Assembly (NCBI GenBank): GCA_963748295.1 | Contig: CAVVIH010000006.1 | Span: forward strand, 1,674,001-1,738,000 | Direction: 5' to 3' | Source: CAVVIH01 sp963748295 | GTDB taxonomy: Bacteria > Acidobacteriota > Vicinamibacteria > Vicinamibacterales > 2-12-FULL-66-21 | Length of the DNA stretch: 64,000 nt | Part shown: piece by piece, positions 10,708 to 19,072 of the stretch | Layout of the letters: every line of letters starts with the position of its first letter | Position numbering within the stretch: position 1 is the first letter of the stretch | Translations under genes and position numbers: made by a program | The notes under the pieces: model-generated | Told to the model about the DNA's origin: nothing | What the model saw: the letters and a program-made list of their open reading frames with translations, nothing else | Databases searched by the model: none

Positions 10708-11418
10708 TCAACACGGGCCAGCCTCGAGCAAACCAGCCACGGTGCTCGGTTCGTAGCCACTGTCGATGAGCTCCTCGGTGAGCCGCACGATCGCCGGCCA
10801 GAAACCGCGCTCGAGATCTCGAGGGTGAATCGCCAGCGTCGGCACTCCGCGATCCAGCGACTGAGACATCCACCCGATCCCATGACCGACGTATCCGAGC
10901 CAGCCCCAGCGGCCACAGTCCCAAGTCCACGTTGCCAGCGGCACCCTTCGGCCGTTCAGCGATTCGAGAGAGAAAAAGCCAAGGACGTGATCCAGCCCCA
11001 GAGCACCCACGTTGGCGGCGCGCACGTGCCCGCGCTGCCAGGCCGGTGCGAGGAAGCCCCGCGCCGGCTCGCCGAAGACGTCGATGAAGACGCGCTGTCC
11101 TCGCTCGAGGGTGCGTCGAGTTTCTTCCGCATCCAGGCCGTTCATCTCGTCGGCGCGCCCGGCGATCAACGTGGCTGGTCCGCGGCCTCGCTGACGCTGG
11201 TGGAAGTAACCGTGAAGGAGAAGCTCCCCGGAGCTCTCTCGCACAAGGCGGCAGTAGTCTCGATGCGCGGCCAGCGGCCATTCACCGTACCAGTCAGGGA
11301 CCACTGCGAAAGAGATGCGGCGCCCGATGATGGGTGCGAGGTGGTGAATCATCGCCCGGGTCTCACGCGCGTAGGCCGGAGTGGCGTCGTGGATGCAGAC
11401 GACGAAGCGCCTGGTCAT
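10708..11418 (-). CDS. DUF2334/polysaccharide-deacetylase-like protein
   Basis: A 236-residue protein starting MTRRFVVCIHDATP. The IHD near the N-terminus, the histidine in LLLHGYFHQRQRG and the later LAIHPRDLERG correspond to metal-binding and catalytic positions of the NodB-like deacetylase barrel in its DUF2334 branch. A longer start at 11511 exists but would run deep into the isoprenyl transferase gene. The chosen ATG overlaps that gene's stop by four bases, typical of a coupled operon. Likely role: removal of acetyl groups from an N-acetyl sugar carried by a lipid. No signal peptide, so cytoplasmic. Confidence 0.75.
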   Translation of the reverse strand: MTRRFVVCIHDATPAYARETRAMIHHLAPIIGRRISFAVVPDWYGEWPLAAHRDYCRLVRESSGELLLHGYFHQRQRGRGPATLIAGRADEMNGLDAEETRRTLERGQRVFIDVFGEPARGFLAPAWQRGHVRAANVGALGLDHVLGFFSLESLNGRRVPLATWTWDCGRWGWLGYVGHGIGWMSQSLDRGVPTLAIHPRDLERGFWPAIVRLTEELIDSGYEPSTVAGLLEAGPC

Positions 11419-12161
11419 GGCGCGGTCCGCTGAATTCCTCCGTATCGCCGATCCCGGGCGGCAAACGCCAGGACGGCGGCGGCCAGATCGGCCCCGGTGA
11501 AGTCCGGCCACAGGACGTCGGTGAAATAGAGCTCGGCGTAGGCTGACTCCCAGAGCAGGAAGTCACTCAAACGCTGCTCGCCGCCGGTACGAATCAGCAA
11601 ATCGACGTCACGCGTACCGGCCGGGGCGTGGATGGCCTCATACATGGATTGCTCGAACGCCTCGCGAGTCGGGGGCGTTCCCGTGGCGACACGGCTGGCG
11701 GCTGCCAACAGCGCCTCGCGGGCCGAATAGTCCATCGCAACCCGGAGGTGGAGAGAGGTTCCCTTGCTCGTGCACTCCTCGACGTTCGCGATGCTGCATC
11801 GGAGGGAATCCGGCAGCCGGTCCCGTCGTCCTATGACGCTGAAGCGCGTACTGCTGTCCGTGAGCCGGCCGCACTCGGAGTCCAGGTACTTCTCGAACAG
11901 AAACAGCAGGTTGTCGACTTCGCCGCGGGGACGCCGCCAGTTGTCGGAGGAAAAGGCGTAGAGCGTCAGCGTCGTGATTCCCAGCTCCGGCGCCGACTCC
12001 ACGGTGCGTTGCACCGCCGCCGCGCCGGCGACGTGGCCCTCTTCCCTTCGGCGACCGCGCAGCAGCGCCCAGCGGCCGTTCCCATCCATGTTGATCGCAA
12101 CATGGAACCGGTCTCCGCTTGCCCGTGCCGGTTGTTCGGGATCCCGCCACCGCCAGTCCAT
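11415..12161 (-). CDS. uppS: isoprenyl (cis-prenyl) transferase, UppS family
   Basis: A 248-residue enzyme that condenses isopentenyl diphosphate onto farnesyl diphosphate to build the polyprenyl carrier lipid. The family signature is clear: INMDGNGRWA (catalytic D26), the RGRRREEGHVAG helix, YAFSSDNWRRP in the middle, and RTGGEQRLSDFLLWE near the C-terminus. It heads a five-gene run whose other members act on sugars, so it may be a pathway-specific second copy rather than the housekeeping one (which would normally sit beside cdsA/dxr). The ATG lies only six bases after a -10 element, so the mRNA is probably leaderless. Confidence 0.92.
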   Translation of the reverse strand: MDWRWRDPEQPARASGDRFHVAINMDGNGRWALLRGRRREEGHVAGAAAVQRTVESAPELGITTLTLYAFSSDNWRRPRGEVDNLLFLFEKYLDSECGRLTDSSTRFSVIGRRDRLPDSLRCSIANVEECTSKGTSLHLRVAMDYSAREALLAAASRVATGTPPTREAFEQSMYEAIHAPAGTRDVDLLIRTGGEQRLSDFLLWESAYAELYFTDVLWPDFTGADLAAAVLAFAARDRRYGGIQRTAP

Positions 12162-12218
12162 GGATATACTTTACGATGCAAAGTAATCTACGGTCAAGCG
12201 GAGTCCTTGGCGATACAA
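12161..12218 (-). promoter_or_regulatory. promoter of the uppS operon with two operator-like boxes
   Basis: On the minus strand, TTGACC (12197-12192) and TAAAGT (12173-12168) are 18 bases apart, and the uppS ATG starts six bases after the -10. An inverted repeat ACTTT-N7-AAAGT (12168-12184) covers the -10. A related box CTTTGTATCG lies upstream of the -35, at about 12220-12211. The whole arrangement matches the element at 15200-15250 almost base for base. Confidence 0.55.
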
Positions 12219-12237
12219 AGATCGAACAGGTGAGCGC

Positions 12238-12636
12238 TTACTTGGCTGCTGGTGCTTTCGCCGCGTCCACCTTGGCCTGGCCGCGCACGACGCCGTCGCG
12301 CTCGCCGACCATGTCGCCCTGCAGACGCCCCTTGACGATCGTCAGCGTGAACTTGAACAGCGGCCCGTTGGGCTGCTGCACCTGGAACGTGGCTTTGCCG
12401 GCGTTGACGGCGCCCTTCTCGATCGTCCACTGTTGCTCGGCCGGGCCCGCGGTGCCGGTGAGCTCCTTGCCTTTCTGCGTCAGGTTGAACACGACCTTAT
12501 TCGTATCCGAGGTACCATCCGGCCGCTCCCTGGTGAACGTTCCTTCCCATTTGCCACTGAAATTGGCTGCGGTCTGGGCGGCAACGGCGGGCGCGAGCGC
12601 AAGGAGTACGACGGCGAGAGCGATCAGTTTTTTCAT
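12238..12636 (-). CDS. small secreted protein, lipocalin-like fold possible
   Basis: A 132-residue protein with a clear signal peptide (MKKLIALAVVLLALAPAVAA, cleavage before QTA). The mature part has alternating beta strands: FSGKWEGTFTRERPDG, NLTQKGKELTGT, FKFTLTIVKGRLQGDMVGE. This G-x-W-x-G-x-F start resembles small secreted beta-barrel or lipocalin-like proteins frequent in Acidobacteriota, but I recognise no named family. The tail is Ala/Lys-rich. It lies between the permease and the uppS promoter on the same strand as both. Function unknown. Confidence 0.75.
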   Translation of the reverse strand: MKKLIALAVVLLALAPAVAAQTAANFSGKWEGTFTRERPDGTSDTNKVVFNLTQKGKELTGTAGPAEQQWTIEKGAVNAGKATFQVQQPNGPLFKFTLTIVKGRLQGDMVGERDGVVRGQAKVDAAKAPAAK

Positions 12637-12678
12637 GGTGATTCCTTAACGGTGTTTGTACGAAAAAAGTTCCGCGGG

Positions 12679-15125
12679 CTATTCCGTCCGTAGTGCGATC
12701 ACGGGATCCACGCGCGAGGCGCGGCGCGCCGGCACGTAGCTCGCGAGCATCGCCACCGCAAGCATCACTGCGGACATTCCGGCGAACGCGGCCACGTCCA
12801 GGCGCTGGACGTCGAACAACAGCGTCTGGATGTACCTCGTCAGGCCCACCGCTCCCAACACTCCGACGACCACGCCGAGCAGGGCGATCTGCGCGCCCTG
12901 GCGGACGAACATCCGGCGTACGGTCTTCGCCTCGGCGCCCAGGGCCATCCGGACGCCGATCTCCTGCGTGCGCCGCGTCGCCTGGTACGAGAGCACGCCA
13001 TACAGCCCCACCGCACCGAGGACGAGCGCGAGCGCCGCGGCAATGCTGACCATCAGCATCGTGAACGAGAGGCTGGACATCGCATTCGCGGCCAGGCGCT
13101 CCATCGTGAAGATTCGATACATCGGCGATTCGGGAAGGACCTCGCGGACGATCGCGCGAACGTCAGGCGTCAACTGGTCTGCGCGGGCCGACTTCAGGAC
13201 ATATGCTGGCGACCCGGACACCGCGGGCAAATACACCATCGGCTCCGGGTCCTTGCGCCGCAGGTCGTCGACCTTGATGTCCTCGACCACGCCGACGATG
13301 GTGTACCACCTGTCGGCGGCTCCGGCGGCGGGCCGCACCTGCTTGCCGATCGGATCCTCGCCAGGAAACAACTTGTTCACTGCCGACTGGCTGATGATCA
13401 CATTGGGTACGCCTTGTTCTTCCTCGACTCGCTCGAAAAACCGACCCCGCAGCAGTTCGATACCCATCGTCTGGAAGTACGCGCCGCCGGCGCCTGCGAC
13501 GCGAACGAGCGGTGCCTCCGCGCCGCTGGCCAGGATCGCAGGCGTGGTGATGTTCTGGGAGGCCGCGCCTTCGTCCAGGGGGAGAGTGGTGATGTACCCG
13601 ACGGACTCGACGCTTGGAATCGCCTTCAAGCGATCCATGAACGTGTATTGAAACCGCGACATCGACATCCGGTCGTTCAGTTGAGGGCCGCCGGCTGCGA
13701 TCTGGAATGTGAAGATGTCTTTGGTGTTGTACCCCGCATTGACGTTACTGAGCTGCCAGAAGCTGCGCATGAGGAGCGCAGATCCAACGAGCAGGACGAG
13801 GGCGGACGCTGTTTGCAGGACGACCAGCGCGTGGCGCGTAAGACCACGGCGACCGATGACGCCTCGCCCGGCCTGCTGCAGGCTTCCCAGCCGCGAGCCC
13901 GAGAAGTGTAAGGCTGGCAGCAGGCCGAACGCGCAGGCCGCCAGGACCGATATCCCCGCTGTGAAGAGCAGGGCCATCAGGTCCAGCCTTGCCGTGGCGA
14001 GTCCGGGAATGGGTGCGCTGGCAAACCCGCCGGCGACGGCGTCCGGCGCCGCGCGGACGAGGAGCGGGACGCCGGCCCAGGCGATGAGCGCGCCAACCGT
14101 CCCTCCCGCTGCCGCGAGGAGCATCGCCTCGGCCAGCTGCGATCGCATCAAATCGCCGCGTCCGGCGCCGAGCGCGCGCCGCACGACGAGGTCGCGGCGC
14201 CGGGTCTCCGCGCGCACCGTGAACAGATTGGCCACGTTCGCGCACGCGATGAGGAAGACGATTCCGACGGTGCCGAGCAGAATCCACAGTGGCGTCGAGA
14301 TCTTGCCGACCATCTGCTCTCGAAGGGAGGTCACCACCGGCCGGTGGCGCTCCATGATCCGCACGTACGGAGCGGGGCCGCCCAGCCGCTGCTGCACGCG
14401 ACGCGCGAGCGGTTCGAGTTGTGCCACCAATCCGGCGCGGTCGGTGCCCGGCTTCATGCGCGCCACCATTCTCGGCCCGAACCCGCCCGGGGTGACTTTT
14501 GCCGGGCTGAGCACGAACGGGATCCAGAACGCGGTGCGCTCATCGGGGAAGCGGAACTCGGGCTGCATGACGCCGATCACGGTGCGATTCCCGCCCGCGA
14601 AGAAGTAGCTCCTGCCGATCGCCTTCTCGTCGGCGCTGAACCAGGTCCGCCACAGCCAGTCACTGATAACCACCACGGTGTCGTTGTCGGCGTCAGTGGG
14701 CAGCCGCCCGCGCTGAGGCTGTACGCCCAGGGTCGTGAAGAACGACGGCGTTGCGCGGGTCAGGAAGAGCTGGTCGACACGCCCTTCTGCCCGTGTCGTA
14801 GACGAACCGGTGCCGTAGAGGGCGAGGTCCTCGAGTCCGGGGACGCTCTCGCGGTATCGAAATACAGTTCATCCGGGACGCCGAGGTCCTCGGGCTGATC
14901 CGTTCCCGGAGCAGTGCCCCCGATAAAGACGAGCCGGTCCGCGTTCGGGAACGGCAACGGCTTCAGGAGCACCACATTGACGACGCTGAAGATCGCCGCA
15001 TTCGCGCCGATGGCGAGCGCGAGCGTCGCGACAACGATCAGTGTGAAACCCGGCGCGCGGCCAAGACTGCGCGCGGCGTGCCTGAAGTCGCCGATCCATT
15101 TTTCCAGCACTGTCTTCACCTCCAA
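12679..15125 (-). CDS. ADOP-type ABC transporter permease (MacB/FtsX-like; one frameshift near 14859)
   Basis: Reconstructed to about 815 residues. The N-terminus WIGDFRHAARSLGRAPGFT followed by VVATLALAIGANAAIFSVVN is the classic start of acidobacterial duplicated orphan permeases. Two units follow, each a MacB-type periplasmic domain plus an FtsX core; the second ends in RRASRVDPVIALRTE. Conserved sequence crosses frames near 14859, where one T seems missing. There is no ATPase partner alongside, as usual for this class. The gene is divergent from the next ADOP gene, with an operator-like element between them. Substrate unknown. Confidence 0.85.
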
Positions 15126-15199
15126 CCGGTTGGGCGCAATGGCGGTCCGACGTCACTTACGTGATGGACGGCCTGCCTGTTCCGCACATTTTGCGATTA

Positions 15200-15250
15200 A
15201 CTTTACGATGCAAAGTTTAGCGCGTCAATCGGGATTCTTTGTGATACAAC
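15200..15250 (-). promoter_or_regulatory. promoter/operator between two divergent ADOP permease genes
   Basis: On the minus strand, TTGACG (15228-15223) and TAAAGT (15205-15200) are 17 bases apart. The inverted repeat ACTTT-N7-AAAGT (15200-15216) covers the -10, and a second box of the same type (CTTTGTGATACAAC on the plus strand, 15237-15250) lies beyond the -35 on the side of the plus-strand gene. It is nearly the same as the uppS promoter element. Confidence 0.55.
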
Positions 15251-15265
15251 GAATCAGAGACACGA

Positions 15266-17743
15266 ATGGTTAACTGCCTCTCCGACCTTCTTCATGCCGC
15301 GCGCACGCTCGTCAAGGCTCGCGCGTTCACCGCGGTGTGCGTCATATCGCTGGGCCTTGGGATGGGCGTCGTCATCGCCATCCTTCTGCTCCTGCGCATG
15401 GTGATCGGCACACCGTCCGGCGTCGATGACGATGGGCTGGTCGAGATCGTGATCCGGCCGAGCGGCCAACTGCTCGCGCAGGCGGGAACCGGCATCATCG
15501 ACACCTGGTCGTACCCGGACTATCTCGACGTCCGCGATGCCGCCAGCGGCATGGTCATCACCGGTTGGAGCCGTGGGGAGGGCCTCTATCAACCAGCGCA
15601 GCAGGGCGCCGCGATATCGCTGGCGACGTTGTACGTGTCGAGCAACTACTTCTCGACCATCGGCGTCACGCTGCCGCTTGGGCCGGGCTTTTCTAAGGTC
15701 GACGACACGTCGCGCGCCGAACCGGAAGCCATCATCGGTCATCGGGTGTGGCAGCTGCGCTTCGGCGGCGATCCCAACATCATCGGCCGCACGATTACCG
15801 TCAACCAGACCGCCTACGTCGTGGTCGGGGTCACGCCGGAGAGTTTTCTCGGCCACGTGAGCGGCCTGAACGAGAGCTACTATCAGTTGTGGCTGCCGCT
15901 CTCGCGGCACCCGCGTCTGCTAGCCGCCGAGAGCGCCCACTTCACTCGCGATGCCGCCTGGGTTCGCATGGTCGCGCGCCTGTCCGAGGGCACGACCGTG
16001 GCGCAGGCGGATTCGATCGTCCAATCCGTCATGGCGGCACTTGCCGGGCGCTATCCCGCGAACAATCGCGACAAGGCCGGCGGCGTCGAACCGTACTTTC
16101 CCCCAGGGGCGCGGATGCGGTCCCAGATAACGTTCGCACGGCTGATGCTGCTCGGCTTGTCCGGCATGGTGCTGCTCGTCATCGGACTGAACATCTCGGG
16201 AATGATGCTGGTTCGGAGCGCGATGCGCGAACGGGAACTGGCGGTCAGACTGGCAATGGGCGCGAGCCGCTGGCGCCTGATGCAGTACCACCTGAGCGAG
16301 GCGCTCGTCATGGCCGTGTTCGGCGGCAGCCTTGCGTCCGCGCTTCTCTTTGGGGTGCCACCGGCGGTCGCGTGGGCGTTCGATCTCCTGGGGCCGGAGC
16401 TCGATCTGTTCAAGCCCGATCCGTGGCTGGTGCTGCAGTGCATTGCCCTCTGCTTCGTCACCAGTCTCGTGCTGGGGCTGTTGCCGGCGCTTCGGTTCAG
16501 CCGGCCTTCGATCATCACCGCGCTCAAGAACGACTCGCTCGGAAGCGGACAGCGCGTAGGACGCCTGCAGCGGTTCACCGCGGCGGCGCAAGCCGGTCTT
16601 GCGGTCCCGTTTCTCGTCATCTGCGGCGTCCAGTTCGATTCTGCGCGCGTGACCGCTTTCGCCGATGTCGGGTTCAAGCCAGAAGGGCTGTACGACGCTC
16701 GTTTGAATCTTTCGGCGATCGCCAAAGGGGACGACGATCAACGGCTGTTCTTGCGTCGCTTGCAGGAGAATCTCGCGCAGGCGCCGGGCGTCGTCTCGGT
16801 GAGCGTGGGCGACGGCGTGCCGCTCGACTTCATCTACCGCAACGCGCGTGTGGCGCGTCACGGAGAGTCGGCCTTTGTCGCGGCGCACACGACGCGCGTC
16901 GCCGCGGGATACCTCGACACGCTCGGCACCCGCCTGCTCGCCGGCCGCGCAATCGACGCAACCGATCGGGAAGGCGCCGAACGTGTCGTCCTGTTGTCCG
17001 AGCCGCTGGCACGACAACTGTTCCCCACCGGTGATCCGCTCGGACAGCGTGTCGTCTTTTCCTTGCCGGGAAACGAGGCGCAGACCTACACCGTTGTCGG
17101 CGTCACCGCCGATCTGGTTTCGACGCAGATGGGCGATCCGCGCCCGCAGCTCTTCGTGTCGCTGGCGCAGCATCCAGTGCTTACGGTGCATGTGATCGCA
17201 CGCGGTGCGCCGTCCGATCCGTCGGTGCGCGGCGCGTTCGAGATTGCGATCGCGGACGGCCTTCGCACGATCTCGAGCCAAACCGATCCTGATGACGTGT
17301 TGCGCGACTTCATGACCGGCGAGTGGCTGATCGAGAACAGCCGATCGGATCTGCTGACGAGTTCCGCGGTGGCCGGCATGGCTGCCGGCGCCGCCCTGGT
17401 GCTCGCCGCGCTCGGCGTCTACGGCGTGATCGCGTTCATGGTGGCGACGCGAACACGCGAGATCGGCGTCAGGGTCGCGCTCGGCGCCTCCCGCGGGCGC
17501 GTGCTGCGTGACGTGCTGGGCGACGCGCTCAAGCTCGTCGTCCCGGGGATCGGTGTCGGGCTGCTGCTGGCCGTCCTCTGGGTCCGCCTGACGGATCCGA
17601 CGTGGTATCCGCTTGGCGGGGTCGAGCCGATCGTCTACTCGATCGCCGCCGCGACCGCGCTTCTCGTCGCCGTGCTCGCGGGCATCCCGTCCGCGCGCCG
17701 CGCCGCGACCGTGCAGCCGATCATCGCGATGAGATCCGAGTAG
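15266..17743 (+). CDS. ADOP-type ABC transporter permease (MacB/FtsX-like)
   Basis: An 825-residue intact permease. LLHAARTLVKARAFTAV followed by a first membrane span (LGLGMGVVIAILLLLRMVI) starts the protein. A MacB-like periplasmic domain (SNYFSTIGVTLPLGPGF, VGVTPESF) comes next, then a three-span FtsX core with RERELAVRLAMGASRWRL. The whole unit repeats, ending with RTREIGVRVALGASRGRVL and RRAATVQPIIAMRSE. It is divergently transcribed from the neighbouring ADOP gene through the shared 140-base region. Family members are thought to work with an ATPase encoded elsewhere; cargo is unknown. Confidence 0.88.
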   Translation: MVNCLSDLLHAARTLVKARAFTAVCVISLGLGMGVVIAILLLLRMVIGTPSGVDDDGLVEIVIRPSGQLLAQAGTGIIDTWSYPDYLDVRDAASGMVITGWSRGEGLYQPAQQGAAISLATLYVSSNYFSTIGVTLPLGPGFSKVDDTSRAEPEAIIGHRVWQLRFGGDPNIIGRTITVNQTAYVVVGVTPESFLGHVSGLNESYYQLWLPLSRHPRLLAAESAHFTRDAAWVRMVARLSEGTTVAQADSIVQSVMAALAGRYPANNRDKAGGVEPYFPPGARMRSQITFARLMLLGLSGMVLLVIGLNISGMMLVRSAMRERELAVRLAMGASRWRLMQYHLSEALVMAVFGGSLASALLFGVPPAVAWAFDLLGPELDLFKPDPWLVLQCIALCFVTSLVLGLLPALRFSRPSIITALKNDSLGSGQRVGRLQRFTAAAQAGLAVPFLVICGVQFDSARVTAFADVGFKPEGLYDARLNLSAIAKGDDDQRLFLRRLQENLAQAPGVVSVSVGDGVPLDFIYRNARVARHGESAFVAAHTTRVAAGYLDTLGTRLLAGRAIDATDREGAERVVLLSEPLARQLFPTGDPLGQRVVFSLPGNEAQTYTVVGVTADLVSTQMGDPRPQLFVSLAQHPVLTVHVIARGAPSDPSVRGAFEIAIADGLRTISSQTDPDDVLRDFMTGEWLIENSRSDLLTSSAVAGMAAGAALVLAALGVYGVIAFMVATRTREIGVRVALGASRGRVLRDVLGDALKLVVPGIGVGLLLAVLWVRLTDPTWYPLGGVEPIVYSIAAATALLVAVLAGIPSARRAATVQPIIAMRSE

Positions 17744-17766
17744 CGATGGCGCGGCGGTAAGTCGTC

Positions 17767-18790
17767 CTAGAATTTGAAACCGAACGCGTTGGTCCAGCCG
17801 TAGTCGTTCTTTTCAAAGCCTGCGGGCGGACGGTTGTCGTAATTGTCGAAGACTCCGATGCGGAAGTACCAGTCTCCCGGCAGGTTGAAATCCAGGTCGA
17901 ACCGATAGTTGAATCGGTGCCGGCCGGAGATCGTCAGGCTGGGAAAGTACGTCAGGCGAGTGATCAGATCCGTCACTTTCAGCTTTTCAGTCATGAACTC
18001 GGTGCCGATATAAGCCTCGGCCGAGTTTTTCGAAGGCGGTACCGGGATCGCTGTAGTTCTCATTGGTCCAGGCCAGCCCACCTCCAAGCGCCAGGTATTG
18101 CGACGCCGCGCGGAGCAGATAGCGTCCCCCGCCGCCGCCTATCGTGGTGCGCAAGTCGAGGCCCTGCTCTTCGCTGTTCAGAAAATCCTGGGTGGTATTG
18201 ACGTACCAGCGCGTACCGAGCAGGTGCCTGAAGTCGTTGGCCAGGTCCCAGCGTGACGTCGTTGGCGCGTCTTCCTGCGAATTCTTGAAGGCGTTGGCGT
18301 ACAGCGTGTCGACGTTTCGCTCGGAGCGGTAGGACATCGTGCCCCCGAGTGACAGCTGCTTCGCGGAATTCGCCTTGGTCAGGCTGTAGCCGAAGTCGAA
18401 GCCGACATCGAAGCGCGACCACACCGTCTGTTCGAAGGGCTCCAGATTGGCGACCTCGGGCAGCTTTACGCTCGTGGTGCCGACCTGGACGGATCCTTTC
18501 CCCTGTTCCGGAGTCAACGAGCCGGAAAGACGCTTTCCATCGAACGTCTCCAGCAGGAACTGACGGTCGCTCTCAATCGAGACGATCTTGTCCCACTTGA
18601 TCTTGAAGTCCGAGTCCGAATAGTCGGTGGACAACGTCAGCACGTCTTTCTCGACATTCTTGATTTCCCCGACCAGCCGGTCGCCGCTCGTCGTAACCAC
18701 AACGTCTTTCGCGGCGTAGGCGATGCTGGCGCCTCCCATGAATACCGCCAGCCAGATCGTTGAGGTCGCGATGGCCTGATGTGCCTTCAT
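17767..18790 (-). CDS. DUF481-family outer-membrane/exported protein (frameshift near 18028)
   Basis: About 341 residues after joining. A signal peptide (ending ASIAYA) is followed by an SH3-like segment, VVVTTSGDRLVGEIKNVEKD, then a second small domain and a C-terminal beta-barrel-like region with alternating aromatic strands. It ends YGWTNAFGFKF, with a terminal aromatic residue as in outer-membrane proteins. This is the DUF481 pattern (salt-induced outer-membrane protein family). The break falls in a run of A/T (18026-18031), where GTAFEK continues as NSAEAYIGTEF in the other frame. It stands alone; function unknown. Confidence 0.75.
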
Positions 18791-19072
18791 CGTGCGTTCT
18801 CCTGCTGAAGGGCTGAGTTGGGGTGCGCCCGTCGCCTTCAGGCATCATACGTACCACTGCGCTGAGCTGTGATGTGACTGCGTTTTCTGAGTGATAGGGG
18901 GAAACTGCAGCTACGGACGAACGGAGGTCTTTCGGAATACCGGAGTTGCTCTGATCCGTCGGAGGTGACGCCGCAACCTCATCTGTGTCGTCCAGCGCCG
19001 AGCCGGACTACTCCGCTTGAGCGTCGTCGTTGTGTGACGGCCCTCGCGTCAGGCTAGAGTTAGACAACTCAA

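Noticed and set aside
10703..11281. Long N-terminal extension of the methyltransferase
   Set aside because: The extension is low-complexity, overlaps the DUF2334 gene on the same strand and lacks methyltransferase features; the start at 10702 is better.
19031..19054. Promoter before the NarK fusion (TTGTGT and TAGAGT)
   Set aside because: The spacing is about 19 bases and the hexamers are weak; no reliable call.
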